Shown piece after piece: positions 1 to 12,100 of a DNA stretch of 64,000 nt. A program made the translations under genes and the position numbers. The notes under the pieces were generated by a model. It was not told where the DNA came from and did not search any database. It saw nothing but the letters and a program-made list of their open reading frames with translations. Every line of letters starts with the position of its first letter. The stretch's first letter is position 1. Source of the stretch: Gnetum montanum (Eukaryota > Streptophyta > Gnetopsida > Gnetales > Gnetaceae); the NCBI GenBank assembly GCA_015680685.1, contig MNCI01038224.1, positions 114,549-178,548 of the forward strand, given 5' to 3'.

Positions 1-2320
1 GTTTTGGGGGATCATGGGCTTAGAGGGTATGAAATACATGGTGAATCCATGGTCTAGAAATCTGGTCATGATTTCGCACGACCTAGCCTCCTGTCTCCTG
101 GACCACCAAGAACTCCGTGAAGTGCTTAAGACAGCCTATGTAGAAGGTGTAATGGATGTTGGAACGAGACTCCATTTTCATATGGTGCCCCAAGATATTA
201 GCCTGCAAGCCTTTCCATAGAGACTTGACCTAGTTGTAATGAGTCCCTTCCTCCATAATCTCATGCATTATCCAGGCCTACTCAAGCCCCAGGACCTTCC
301 CTTGGGTAAGCAACTGGGTGAATGTGCGAGCACGGAAGAAGGGGTAGAACTTCTTGGCAGGTCCCTCCTTGAGCATATTCATGGGGAACCCCTTACACTC
401 CTTGGTGAGCCCTAACCACTCTTGAAGGTCCTTCTTCTAGAGGGTTAACTCCATCTTAGGTCTTGACCCTATCGAAATGCCTTTAGTGGGGACACCGAAG
501 AGGTCCGTGAATAGCTGATCATTGATGTCAATGACCACTCGTACACCATGCACGCATAGGCGAAAGCAGCTTACCTTGTCAGAAAAGGATTCAACCAGGG
601 TAAGCATCTTAGCCATAGGAACGTTCAGATTTAGGGTTAGGAATAGATCCATAAGCCCTACCCTTTCAATGTTCTAGACTAGGAAGTCTGAACCCCCAGC
701 GTCTAGCCAACGTTGGCTCATCTCTACTTATTCAGACTTGAAGTAAACATTCGTCCCCTGTATCCTGGTGGTTACCACCATCACCTCCTGGGGTTTCTTT
801 GTCCCTGCAATGGTTCCACAAAAATTTTTAGCAAAAAACATAGAGAATTCAATGATTGCAAAGACACGTAAACATGTGGCACCTACTGCTCAGCCTACCA
901 GGTCGGTATGGCAAGGGGAACGATGGGAGTTTAACCCAAACTTCTTTGACTATGATCGGTTTGAAAGGTTTCACCCACTCCTCATCCAACCAACCCTACC
1001 CCTTTCACTCATTGTAGAGGGGAAAATATACATCTGGATAGGTATGGTATTCACCCCTGCATTGACCAATCACACCCGCCCGAAGGTTCTCGATAGAAGA
1101 GAACTCCTGCATGGCTAGTTGTGTTATAGCCAGTAAACCCAGTAGGTCACGAACCCCATCCTCATCAATGAAGAACCTAGTAGCAAGCACATACTATTAG
1201 CATTAGGGCACTATAGCCATCATTGTACAAACATAGAAGAACAAAGCTGTGAAACTCACTCACCAATAAAGTAGACAGTTCCTTGAGGGTTCTGGAAGCA
1301 TGTCGTCATAAAATGTGCAAGGAATAATGTGTTGAAATGATGGTAGCAACTATACTTAGGCATCTCCTAGATCCATACCAAGTGCCTTAACCCTATTGGG
1401 AACTAACTGGATCCTTCCCCTTTCCTACTCATGATCGCCCCGTCGGTCAAAAACCTCAGAATGTCTCAGCTCGCCCTAGATAAAATAGCTTCTATTATGC
1501 TGACAACCTCCTCCCCCAGGGAGGACCAAACGATCACATTGAAGTGGTCAAGGAGTAATTGCAAGAAGCCCTATGCCCCCTTTTTGAACCATACTTCCCA
1601 CTCCCACACACATATCTGGGGAGGAGGAACCTTGGCCACAGGTCTGCCCACATGGCATAAGACCCCCCTAATTTCCAAAACAATTAGCCTAGGCCTTAGC
1701 CCCACCCTGCACAACCCATCAACAAGTGTTAATGTCATGCCTAAGTGTGATACACACATAGCATAGCAACACCTCATAGTTCATGCATGTGGTGTAGCAT
1801 AACCCTCTCCCTACACAGAGTGTAGCAAGAATACAAAATTTTAGCATAGCAAAAACATGCAAAACAAAAAAAAAGCTTAGCATAGCAACAAAGCAATCGA
1901 CAACATGCCCTAATGAAACATGTATGGCCTAAACCTCTTAAGGGCTCTACGTCATACCATTCAAAGGTCAAGAAGCCTAAACTGCCTGAGCCCCCATGGT
2001 TATGACAATCACAGTAGTGGCGGTTTAAGCGACCTTGCATGCAACTATGACATAATGATTATGCATCTGCTGCAACCTAAACAGTAACATCGACAATGCA
2101 AGGGAAAAAATTACACGATAAGAAAAAACACAAGTATCCAAGGATAGGATGTAGAATAAAAGTAAAAAATAGCAAACAAAATGATAACAGAATTGCGAAG
2201 AAGGTAGAGGAAGCATGGTAACCTACTAGGACAATGGCATGCTCCTCCACACTACGAAGCGCACTTGTGTCATGCATCCCAAGGTCTTCTTGACCTCCTA
2301 AACCTTTGCAAGAACCAAAT
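1..2320 (-). pseudogene. Antisense FCP1-like/transposon-domain gene of element 2 (copy A), cut by the window edge
   Basis: This minus-strand multi-exon gene lies opposite to the pol genes of element 2. Its first exon starts at ATG 20366 and is split by element 1, so the rest of exon 1 continues here from 2320. An FCP1-like exon runs about 1706-1264 (acceptor TTGTGCAG, donor ATTG|GTGAGT) and reads LIVLEIRGVLCHV then EVWFKKGA. The next exon, from 1176, reads FFIDEDGVRDLLGLL. A later exon (about 650 to 1) carries LFTDLFGVPTKGISIGS and LQEWLGLTKECKGFPM, shared with the copies at 10.8-11.9 kb and 30.4-31.5 kb. The FCP1/HAD motif DxDx(T/V) is replaced by LEIRGV, so phosphatase activity is not expected. 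Several in-frame TAG/TAA stops make it a pseudogene. The 3' end lies outside the window. Exon limits are my reading of GT-AG sites and homology to the other copies. Confidence 0.7.
2316..2320. repeat. Target-site duplication CAAAT, left copy
   Basis: CAAAT immediately precedes the TG of the left LTR and matches 20346-20350 after the right LTR. The surrounding bases match the uninterrupted homologous sequence in copy C near 28890. Confidence 0.92.
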
Positions 2321-3577
2321 TGTACTACCTGAAATCGTCGGTCTCCAGCTAGAAGGAAAACAGAGGCCGTGGGATCGCAGGACGAGAACAGAAGACCCTA
2401 CCTTCACCTGAGGACGAGCTGGAATGCACGAAGGCAGAGTACCTTGGGTGGTCCGCACACGGATTAGACAAGGATTTCCCCGTGCGTACGCAAAGTGCTA
2501 TACGCTGGGTTATACTTAAACGATGTAGCGAGTGTAAACAAAGCGCAAACGGCGTAAAACAAATATGAACAGAGCGTGAGTGTAAACGAACATGAACAGA
2601 ATGCGTGGGCCAAGTTGATGTAAAACTGAAAAATATAAAAAATCTTATCCTGCGAATGTAAACAATGGTATTACAGAGTCAAAGTACAGCACATCGTTCT
2701 AACGCAGTCGTGAGAGACACAAGGCAGATGAAAAGCCCTGACGTATGCAGGAATGACTCGGCTGGTTTGCAGGGCGAGCGGAGCGTAGAGACTGTATCTG
2801 CAGCGTACAGGACTTCCCAGCGTAAGAGGGTTTCAACTCTTTTGCGCAGCGTAAATCAACTCTGGTATGCTTCGGGATTTTTGCCAACCGACCTGGGTAA
2901 AGTGGAAAATCGAGGTTTTTATACAGGTTGTTATGCTAGACTCGGGTTGGGCGACACGTGGTGCATTGACCGGGTGCACACAAATTACAAATGGACAATA
3001 TTACAAGTGTTGGGCGTATATGCTGGGCATATACACCGTATCAGGTCGGCGTTTACGCTGGGCGTATACGCTGGATGCGCTGAGTGTGCGTGCGCGTGGG
3101 AGAGGATGCTACGTGCTGGGCGTATACACTGGGAGTATACGCTAGGCGGATGCAAGGCGTATATGCCGATGGCTACTGGGCATACATGGTGGGCGTATAC
3201 GCCGAAGGATGGCCACTTACTTCAATTCTTGCTCTTTGGTGTTGTCTTCATCCTGCCTTTGGAGATTCCGTGCCGGCCGTAAGCATTTGTCGTACACCAG
3301 GTGTGCGAGTTGGATGTCTACGCTGGGCGTATACACTGGAAGTTCGAGTGTCTACACTGGCGGGCATATATGCTGTGGATTTGAGCGTCTACGCTGGGGA
3401 TGTCCTTGAGCGTAGACACCTGGCGTATATGCTAGTGCTGGATACTTAGTGAAAATGAAGTTGTTTGACCTCCAAAGTTGCAATGTGTGATGCCCACTGT
3501 AGCCATGGTTGTCTGTGGGTTCCAGGGACTGGCTTTTTGCTGGACAAGTACTAAGCACTAAATTTTATGGTGTTTCA
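2321..3577 (-). repeat. 3' LTR of element 1
   Basis: This LTR of 1257 bp starts TGTACTACC and ends GTTTCA on the plus strand. It is homologous to 19061-20345, but about 28 bp shorter because of indels in the GCGTATACGC-rich part (3010-3430). A TATA-like TATAAAAA lies at 2916-2923 on the minus strand. The differences from the other LTR are mainly C/T and G/A. Confidence 0.93.
2916..2923 (-). promoter_or_regulatory. TATA-like box in element 1 LTR
   Basis: On the minus strand the sequence reads CTGTATAAAAACC, a good plant TATA context. The same site in the other LTR (19656-19663) reads TATAAAAG. It probably drives element transcription; the U3/R boundary was not determined. Confidence 0.55.
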
Positions 3578-3594
3578 TTAGCCCCTCTTTGTTG
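3578..3594 (-). promoter_or_regulatory. Polypurine tract of element 1
   Basis: On the minus strand CAACAAAGAGGGGCTAA immediately precedes the LTR start TGAAACACC. The same tract, with a C for T change, sits before the element 2 3' LTR at 25923-25939. Position and conservation fit the plus-strand priming site. Confidence 0.85.
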
Positions 3595-4977
3595 ATGCTT
3601 GGAGGAATCAACCCGAGAAGCGTCGAAAAAGAAGTGCAAAACACTGCAAGCAACTTGATAAAGACGTTGCCCGCTACCACTTGACGAGACATCATCGCAC
3701 TGTGTTAAGTAGTACATGGGATCGGGAAAGTGAAATTTGTACCTGGTAGGAGGATAGGGTTCGTGGGGATTGGTGTCTGCCCAAGGAAGTATGCCGTGGA
3801 CAAGGGATGCTTGGGTATGTGGAACGCTAATCCTTGCCAATAGCCAATGTTTTAGCAGACTCGGAACTCAGACATGCGATGTGCGTCCTTTGGTGGAACA
3901 TGGCCCTCGGTTAGTTTTTGAGAGGACTTGTTGGTGGGGCCAAAGCCACGGGAAGATGTGTTACATTCTTTGGGAGAACAGGGCCCATGTTTAGTGTTTA
4001 GGGGAACCTGTTGGCGGGGATCCAAAGCCATTCAATTGGATGTCACTTGAGCGTTTTGAACATGAGTACTTGGTTTTGAGACAACTGCCTTCCCGTCTGG
4101 GGCTTATATGGGAAGTGCCTAGGGTCTCGGTTTTTTTTTTTTTGCGTAAACTTTTGCTGCGCTTTCGTACTCATGCGCATGGTGCTGTGCTGCGTGTTGC
4201 AGTTGCTTTACAGCTGTATAGTGTTTTTAAATGTACCGGGTGTGTCAAGGAGATGCCAGGATAAAGAGTGTTAGCGAAAGGATAGGGAGTTTTGTCGATG
4301 GATGGGGATATACTAGTGAATGATTTGATTTAGTCCCGCCAGGTATGCTGCGAACATTGTCTTATCTTGCTACTTACGGCGAAGTGCATCTTTGTACGAA
4401 ACTTCTGGGTGTCATCCTGCAAACATAACGCCAAGGAGACAAGAAAAACCATGAGCGAATAGACAAGCTTAGACTTACATGGTGGCCAATGGCGCAGAGA
4501 TGCTAAAGGAAGGCAGGCACTATGTTTAGATGACAGCAATACTAATAAGGGTGATTGATGGCGAGCGATGCAGTGAAGCTGATGAATGAGCACGGCTATG
4601 GAGTGAAGTGTTGAAGATGAATGTGCCAGTTTATAGTCTTAGCAGACTATCACGGGTTATTTTTATGTCATAACCCAGTGGACAGTGCCTGTTTAGCATC
4701 GTGGCGGACGTTACATTGCTAGTTTCTAGTCTTAGTGGACTATGGAGAGGCAAGCTAGTTTATAGTCTTAGCGGAGCCGATTGGTTAGGACGGTGGCAGT
4801 TTATTGTCATGCCAAACTGACGCTACTTTATTATCCTTGCGGATGCTGGGGTATTAGTTTTAAGTCATAATTCCAGGACTTTTCTGTGATATCAATTTAT
4901 AGTCATAATTCCAGGACTTTTCTGTGGTATCAGTTTATAGTCATAATTCCAGGACTTGCATGTACCTGAGCTTGTAT
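3595..4977 (-). other. 3' untranslated region of element 1 with stem-loop repeats
   Basis: No gene is seen between the integrase stop and the polypurine tract. At 4620-4960 there are repeats of (A/C)GTTTATAGTC followed by an inverted copy of the last bases. Two clear examples are ATAGTC-TTAGCA-GACTAT (4633-4650) and TAGTC-TTAGTG-GACTA (4727-4742). The sequence CATAATTCCAGGACTTTTCTGTG is repeated in part at 4867-4955. A T13 run lies at 4131-4143. Confidence 0.65.
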
Positions 4978-6111
4978 TCAGACGTAGAACGGTTTTAGGT
5001 ACAAATGATTTGTCGAATTGGCAAACTCGTTCCCTTCCATGTCAGCTAGCTTGAATGCACCATTTTCGAATGCTTTGATGACCACGTAAGGCCCTTCCCA
5101 GTTGGCTGAGAATTTGTCCGCATGTTCCCGAACAGCTTTGAGCACGAGGTCGCCTTCTTTGATGGGGCGCTTGTTGATGTCATGCCGATGTCGCTGTCGT
5201 TGTTGCTTTTGATACCATTCGATCTGATCGAGCGTGCATATGCATTCTTCTTCCACCGAATCGAGGTCAATGGTATGTAGATTATTGTTTTGCTCGTCGT
5301 CGAGGAGTCCAGAGAGTGTGTTCCTTAATGATGGTACCTGTAATTCTAAAGGTAAGACAACTTCTGAACCGTAAACAAGACTATATGGCGTTTTACCTGT
5401 TGACGTTCGGTGTGTGGTGCGGTATGCCCATAATGCGTACACTAATTGCTTGTGCCATTTTCGTCTACTTTGGGTTAGCATTTTCTTAAGTATTCTAATG
5501 ATCGTCTTATTTGTTGCTTCTGCTTGCCCATTGCTCTGAGGGTAGTAAGGGGAGGAAAACTAGTGTTTGATCCCCAGACTGTCGCAAAAAGTTTGTGTCT
5601 CAGCACTGCTAAATTGCAGCCTATTGTCAGTGATAATTGTCAAAGGGTTGCCAAAACGGGTTACAATGTTTTCAAGGATGAAATTGCACACGTGTTTAGA
5701 TGTGGTCTTTCGGAGGGGAACAACCTCAACCCACTTTGTGAAATATTCAGTAGCGATTATGATGAAACTGTGCCCTGCGGAAGACGAGGGTGTGATTGGT
5801 CCAATAAGGTCCAAACCCCATTTTTGGAAGGGCCACGTGATTTGTGCCGTGTGCAACTCATTTGGTGGGACATGGATCAGGTTACTATGCTTTTGGCAAG
5901 TGTCGCATGTTTTAACCTTGGAGAGACAGTCATATTCCATATGCAGCCAATAGTAGCCTAATCGTCTGATTTTCGTTGCCATGGCTTTAGGTGCAATGTG
6001 TCCTCCGCATAGTCCCTCATGTATTTGCTCAACTATTTTTTGGGCCTCAGTACTACTGACGCACGTTAGAAATATTCCTTCGTAGGATCTACAGCACAAT
6101 ATGTCTCCCAC
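4978..6111 (-). pseudogene. Integrase of element 1 pol (interrupted)
   Basis: This is the integrase part of pol, which inserts element cDNA. The N-terminal HHCC-type finger is visible as QIHEGLCGGH then CDTCQ. The catalytic core shows WPFQKWGLDLIGPI (first Asp), FTKWVEVVPLR, ITDNRLQFSS (second Asp; the usual Gly is Arg here) and PQSNGQAEATNKT (Glu). The C-terminal part ends NWEGPYVVIKAF and LYLKPFYV at 4978. A TAG at about 5560 interrupts the core between SLGIKH and FSSPYYP, so two ORFs are seen where one is expected. Upstream, near 6115-6140, the frame shifts by one base relative to the RNase H segment. The intact order RT-RH-aRH-IN is standard for Ty3/gypsy. Confidence 0.9.
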
Positions 6112-6212
6112 TAAGGTGTCTGCCTAGAATGTTTCCGCACCATGTCCTTTTGCGCATTTGTTAGATGTCGTGGTGTTTCGCCACGTAGAAGGTACTCTTT
6201 TATGTCATCATA

Positions 6213-7118
6213 CTATTCCACCATGTGTGTTGTACTAACAGATGCAATTGGCAATGTATCGGAGGTATTGGTTATTGGTTCAGTGCAGTTGATTACAGAG
6301 CTTGGCAAGGCATGGAACATGTCAGGCAATATGTTTAGCGCTAATGTGGCCAACGCGTCTACGATGGTGTTATCGTTTCGAGAGACGTGTTGCACATCAA
6401 TGTTTTCGAATCGCCTCATTAAGTGTTTTGCCAAGTCACAGTATGGTTGTAAATGTTGAGCTTTACATGTATAGACGTCTGTGACTTGGTTGAGGACTAG
6501 TTGTGAGTCGCCTCTAACTACCAGCCGTGTGATGTCTGAAGCTAGCACTACCACGAGACCTTTAAGGAGACCTTTATACTCTGCTATGTTGTTAGTACAG
6601 TGAAAGGTGAAACGATAGGCAAAGGGTCGGATCTCCCCGGAGGGATAGGTGATGATAGCGGCTGCACTTCCTCCTCGAGAGGTGGATGCTCCATCAAAGT
6701 TTAGAATGACATCATAATCTTGGGGCACTATGTCAATGGTGTTTATGTTCTCATCTGGGAATTCTGGATCTATGGTTGCTTGATCACGTGTTGGTGACAT
6801 GGCCATTTGATCTGTTATGGCTTGACCCTTGACTGATGATTGTGCTACGTAGTACAAGTCAAACTCGGCTATCATGGCTTTCCATCGGGCTATTCGACTC
6901 GTTTTGTAGATGTTCCCTGTTACGGCTCTCAGTACATTGTCCTTACAGATTATGTAGACTTGATTACAGAAGAGGTAATGTCGCCATTTTCTTAGAGAAA
7001 AGACTAAAGCTAAACATGACTTCTCCACATCGCTATACTTCTTTTCGTGGGCAACTAAGGCATGGCTCAAGTAGTATATAGGGACTTCAGTTCCGTCATC
7101 TCGTTTCTGGTAGAGCAT
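6213..7118 (-). pseudogene. RNase H plus archaeal-type RNase H of element 1 pol
   Basis: Two RNase H domains follow one another. The first, typical of gypsy, reads YYLSHALVAHEKKYSDVEK and WRHYLF. The second, archaeal-like (aRH), has all its acidic positions visible: LNFDGAST, NIAEYKGLL, GDSQLVLNQV and NDNTIVDALATLA. The dual arrangement is diagnostic of the Tat lineage (Ogre, Retand and relatives). The segment ends at TAG where homologues have Trp (HMVE*YDDIKEYL), and the frame continues to about 6120 before a frameshift. Upstream it joins RT across two point stops. Confidence 0.92.
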
Positions 7119-8434
7119 AGAAGCGATGGACGATTCTGAAATGGCAAGGTAGATGTAAAACGGTTTGTTGTTTTGGGGTGGGTAGACCGTGGGTAGTCGG
7201 GCAAGTGCTATTTTGATGTTTTCAAAGGCTTCCTGGTACTACGGAGTCCATTCAAAATGGACATTTTTACGTAACAGGTGATTCATAGGTTTTAGTTTGT
7301 CTGTTAATTTTTCTACGAAATGCTTGATGAACTGCAATCTACCTTGTAGGCATCAGAGTTCGGTAAGGTTGCTCAGGGGTTTCAGGTTGGTAATGGCCTT
7401 AACCTTATTGGGGTCCACTCGTATCCCTGCTTTTGAAGCTATGAATCCAAGCATTTTTCCTGTTTTGACACCGAAGACGCATTTTTTCGGGTTAAGTCTT
7501 AGTTCATATTTTAAACAAAGTTTTAAGACTAAGTCGAGGTCTTGTACATGTTGTTCGGTCATTTTTGACTTAACCACGATGTCATCCACATAATCGTTGA
7601 GCGACCGTAGCATATAATCACTAAAGATAAACGTCATGGCTCTTTGATATGTGGCCCCTGCATTCTTGAGACCGAAGGGCATCATGGTGTAACAAAAAGT
7701 TCCCCATGGGGTCATGAAGGTGGTTCGAAGTTGGTGTTCCAGGTTGATGCGTATTTGGTTGTATCCTGAAAAACCATCCATAAGAGATAGCAAGGCATGT
7801 CTGGCAGTCGAGTCAATGAGTTGGTCGATGCTGGGCAAGGGAAAGTCATCTTTTATGGTCACTACATTTAAATCTCGGAAGTCGATGCATAGGCGAATGC
7901 TTCTATTTTTCTTTGGGACGATGACCATGTTGGACACCCATTCGGCGTAATCAACGGCTCGAATGAAACTAGCTTGGTAAAGCCTGGTGATCTCATTGCG
8001 AACTGCCAATGCCACTTCAGGTCTTAGTTTGGGGTCAAGAATAATATTGTGTTGGACAATTCTAGGATCTAGCCCGGGCATGTCTGTATAGGACCAAGCG
8101 AACGCTTTCATGTTTTTTTTAAGTACGTTTTGGATGTCTTGGGCTAAGTGCAGTTGTAGCAGTGTGCTTAACTTTAAGATTTTGACTTCCCCATCAGACA
8201 TGGTAATGGGGGTTTCAGCTAAGGGATCTTCGGTGATGTTTTCGGCTTCTATGTCAAGGAATTTTGTCATGCCTTGGTAATCATCTATTGTTTGTTGTGT
8301 AGAGGCTATGACCATGTTGTCCATTGATGTACTTAAGTTGATGGAGTCTATGTTAATGGCTCGTGCAACTTTGCTGTATGGTCCGTCAATGATTAACGGT
8401 GCGGTTAAGCACTGGCAATCTATTGAGCTTGCTC
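7119..8434 (-). pseudogene. Reverse transcriptase segment of element 1 pol
   Basis: The reading frame begins directly after a conserved splice acceptor (8435-8436) and runs without a stop to 7353. RT motifs in order are SIRLCIDFRDLN, FPLPSIDQLI, LLSLMDGFSGYNQI, TPWGTFCYTMMPFGLKNAGA and the catalytic YVDDIVVKS (about 7560-7590). A TGA at 7353, where the frame continues as Cys-Leu-Gln, and a TAG near 7241 (EWTP*YQEAF) separate RT from RNase H. Both look like C-to-T changes of CGA and CAG. There is no protease in this ORF; protease lies 6 kb upstream beyond the antisense gene, as expected if an intron separates them. Confidence 0.93.
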
Positions 8435-8466
8435 CTGCCAATAAACAGAGAGCGGAATGAAAAAAG
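8435..8466 (-). promoter_or_regulatory. Candidate 3' splice site before RT, element 1
   Basis: On the minus strand a pyrimidine-rich run (CTTCCTTTTTTCATTCCGCTC) leads to TTTATTGGCAG|GAGCAAGC, with AG at 8436-8435. The same junction is conserved in element 2 (21278-21279, TGTTGGCAG|GAAAAGCAAG) and element 3 (27934-27933, TGTTGGTAG|GTCGAGCAAG). In Ogre elements an intron is removed between protease and RT; this is the matching position. The donor was not identified. Confidence 0.6.
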
Positions 8467-8554
8467 GAAGCTTGTTCTATGCCATTTGTTTACATGTACT
8501 AAGCTCCAAATTATGTGTACATGTATAATGGTGGATTATCATCACACCGGGATG

Positions 8555-8690
8555 CATGGAATTTTAAGGTCGTACCGGGCCATGATGGACAGGGCGATGG
8601 CAGTTTAAGGCCGTACCGGGCCGTCGTGGGATGGGGGAAATGGCAGTTTAAGGCCGTACCGGGCCGCGATGGCAGTTAGCGTAAACATGT
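8555..8690 (+). repeat. Stem-loop repeats upstream of the antisense gene, element 1
   Basis: About three copies of (C)AGTTTAAGGCCGTACCGGGCC occur, each with GGCC arms around a 6-nt loop (for example 8609-8622). They belong to the same structural family as 13828-14104 and the arrays in elements 2 and 3, although the arm sequences differ. Confidence 0.7.
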
Positions 8691-8852
8691 AAAACGGGGT
8701 CCATAGAGGAACCAGGACGTAATAATCTCTGTTTTTAGTTAATTTTCATCATTTTTTAGGAAATTTTGGCAAATAGTAGGCAAAGAAGGCAACAAGGCAA
8801 AAAATAGAGCGACAGCAGCGTAAGCGGCGGCAGCGTCAGCGTCATCGGACGC

Positions 8853-8860
8853 TATATAAA
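8853..8860 (+). promoter_or_regulatory. TATA box of the antisense gene, element 1
   Basis: GCTATATAAAGGG lies about 240 bp upstream of the likely start ATG at 9103, on the plus strand and so opposite to gag-pol. Elements 2 and 3 carry CATAAATA about 150 bp before the corresponding ATG (20516-20523 minus, 28715-28722 plus). This suggests the antisense gene has its own promoter. Confidence 0.6.
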
Positions 8861-9102
8861 GGGAAGGGGGGGTCCATTTGTTTTACTGGAAAGTGACAGC
8901 GTGAGCGACAGCGTAAACCTACTAAGGTGTAAGCGTAAACCACGATATCCTAGCGTAAGTGTAAACCTCAGCATAGATGCTTAAGACTGATCCCCAGCGT
9001 AGACGCGGAGACCCTAGCGTAGACACCGAAGCTTAAACTTCTCAGCGCCAGTGTAGACAGTTGCTCAGTGTAAACTTAGATCATCAGTGTAGACACTCTG
9101 AG

Positions 9103-12100
9103 ATGGGCAAGGGAAAGGAAGTGGAGGGCCAAGGGCGAAAGGGTACCGATCTAACCTTCGCCGAGGAGATGGAGGCCATGTTGTAGGGTCTGCCCAGGCC
9201 AAAGATTCCATCGTGGCCTGCGACGTCCCACAGGTAGGCTCTGATTCCTACCTCTGTTGTTTCTGTGGTATTTTTTGTAGCGTAGACGGTCTCGTTGTAT
9301 ACGCCAAGCGTAGAAGGATTTTCAGCATAAGGGTTTTCGGCGTATACGCCAGCGTAACTGTGCAGTGTAGACGGTGTTTATCAATTTACTAGCGTACGCT
9401 CGTTTCTGTGTTATTATGTTAGTGTACGCTCTAGTGACTGAAGCTTGTCGGCGTGTTTGTCAGCAGCGTAAGTTGTCTTTTGTGACAGCGTATACGCTGA
9501 GGGTTTGCTCGGCGTATACGCTATACGTGTACAGTTGTCTTTTGACGTGCTGTTTTATTTTTTTGGCGTAAACGGTTTACGCTGAAAGCAAACTTGAGCG
9601 TATACGTTGAGGGTTTCTTCAGCGTATATGCTGCTCATGAAGGTGTTCGGGTGTCAGCGTAGACGCTGAGTTTGGTAGCGTATACGCTGAGTTTAAATCG
9701 CGTTTTCAAGTGTTGGTCGGCGGTTTGTCCAGCGTATACGCTGTGTATAGCGTATACGCTGAGCATGAATTGTGGGCGTATACGCTCCATGTTCAGCGTA
9801 CACGCTGGGCGTAAGTTGTGTTTTTCGTGCCAATTGTAAAGTTTGGCTGGCGTATATGCCCTGTGTGCAGTGTATATGCTGAGCATAAACAGAGTTGATT
9901 TCTGATTTATGATGCAAACTTTCATTTTGTGGCATTGCGATTGATTGCAGGGACAGCAAATGCTTCCTTATTGGGGGTGTTGACATGGGTTGGCCCCATT
10001 GAGGATGGCGAGGTTCCTCCAAACCTAACTGTGGATGAAAATGGGGTTTGGTTCAGGGAAGGTGCTTGTGAATTCTTGGCTTTCTTGTTAGATAATTTTG
10101 AAGTGGCTATGTGGTCGAATTTTGACGAAGTGACTATGCGGAGTGTGGTTGATGCGATGCTGCCAGGGGCTACCGAGGGTGTCATGGTTTTCATCGAAGA
10201 CATTGACGAGGGGCCATTTGTTAATGAGGATGGCACTACCTGTAGGCCCAGGGCAACGCGTCCATTAACGCGCATGTGGGCATTACTGCCACGAGGGTTG
10301 GACTACCTCAATAATACATTATTCATGGCCGCCCACACACATACTTTGTTCCAGAATCCTCCTGGAACGGTATACCAAATAGCCAGGTGGGACCATTTAC
10401 ATTTATCTCTTTCTTTTTGCCGTTTGATGTTGGTTTATTATCTGTTGACATGTATTCGTTTGCAGGCCGAAGACCAACCCAGATGGGACCCTGATTGAGG
10501 ATGAAGGGATAGCCCTCGCTCGTACAGCTCTGGAAGCATTTATGATGGGCCCTAACCTTCGTGGGACTATGCTGAAGCAAACAAAGGGTTCGATTGTCCA
10601 CTTTCACAAGCAGTTCTCTAGAGCATTTGCGATGTGCAAGGCTCGCGGGTGGCTTCATGAAGACCGGACTGACAACGGGCCAATTTTCTCTCATGATCTT
10701 GGCAGCACGTCTAGATCTACCACTGACGGTAAATGATAACACTTCTTAGATATCTTAGTGGGTTCATCTAATTGCCTGGATTTACGCTGATATAACAACT
10801 TTACATTGCTTTTATAGTTAATATACCTTCTAGTGAGGATCCGGTGACCACTGGATGAACCAAGACGACTTTGTTAATGAAGTTCGGAGGGGTGGCTAAG
10901 GCCCAGAAGTGGTTACGAAATCATGCTCCTCCATCCCTTGCTCGCTGCCTAGATGACGCTGGGCTCATGGAGCTTTTTATGACGCCAAGTCCTAATGTTT
11001 CCATTGGGGAGATGATCGGGACTATAGACTCCTTCAATGAGTCTATCACATACTACAACACCCAGATTAAGGGTGTGAAGGTAGTTTTCCGTCTGTCGCC
11101 CGAGTTGTTTTCGGACCTATTTGGCGTACCGGCGGATGCCCTGAATGTAGTATTATACACAACTCATAAAGAGCTCCAGATGATCTGGGAATTGGAGGGC
11201 TGGCTAGGTGTAGCAAAGGGTACCAAGGGATTCCCAATGCAGGGGAAGGCGAAGGTTGTAGAAGTGAATGAATTGTATCCCCTATTCAGAGCACGGGTAT
11301 TTCCCAAAACGCTTTCCCAGGTGAGGTGCTTTGGGGTTGAGGCTGTTCGGGTGATGCGAACTATTTTGGAAATAGGGATGCGATACAACTGGGCAAAATT
11401 TTTATTGGTAGGCATGCACAAAGAGATAGTGCGATTGCGCTTGAATGTCGAGGTGTAATCCCATTTCACCTTCGCATTTTTCGCTGGTTATCTTTGTCAT
11501 TTTGCCGAGTTCTTGGTAGTTTGCACAGATAACAAGTTTGTCCTGCGGGATTGGGGTCAACTGTCCCGCCCATGGATCCATCACCTGTATGACACAGCCA
11601 AATCCCAAGATGCACCTGAAGGTATCGATGAATCCGTTTCCGTTACTACGGGGGGATCATCTAGTGGTTCAATCCACACACGTGATAGTGTGGGGTTGTA
11701 GACAGATGAGCTGCCTTACACTGCTAGAAGGGAAGAACGGGTCATCAAGGAAACCGTTGGCCAAGCTAAAGCAAAGCTAAAGAGGCCTAAGCACCCGGCT
11801 GAGGACGTTTCTGGTGTGAGCCAGCCACGTGTGAAGCGGATACGCTTCAAGATGCCTGGTGAGTGGAACTTGCCTGCTTATTACTTTAACATTTTTATAA
11901 CTTTTTCCTCAATCGCTTACGTGTCATTGATATATTTTTCCTTTGGCTTGATTGATTTTTTTAAAAAAAAAATAGTAAGGAAATAGGCTTTAGAGACGAT
12001 CACGGAGGAGGAGGAAACCAATATGGGGAAAGACAACGAGGAGGGGCATACAGAAACAAGTCAAGATGGCGGGATGGAGGAGTTAAGGGAGAGAACCATA

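Noticed and set aside
2665-3449. ORFs in the element 1 LTRs (2665-3449 and 19405-20217)
   Set aside because: They lie within LTRs, run over GCGTATACGC words on both strands, and differ between the two LTRs by indels. They are repeat artefacts.
5524-5961. Plus-strand ORFs over integrase and RT (5524-6459, 7297-7593, 22194-22786 minus)
   Set aside because: They are antisense shadows of clear pol domains and show no domain of their own.
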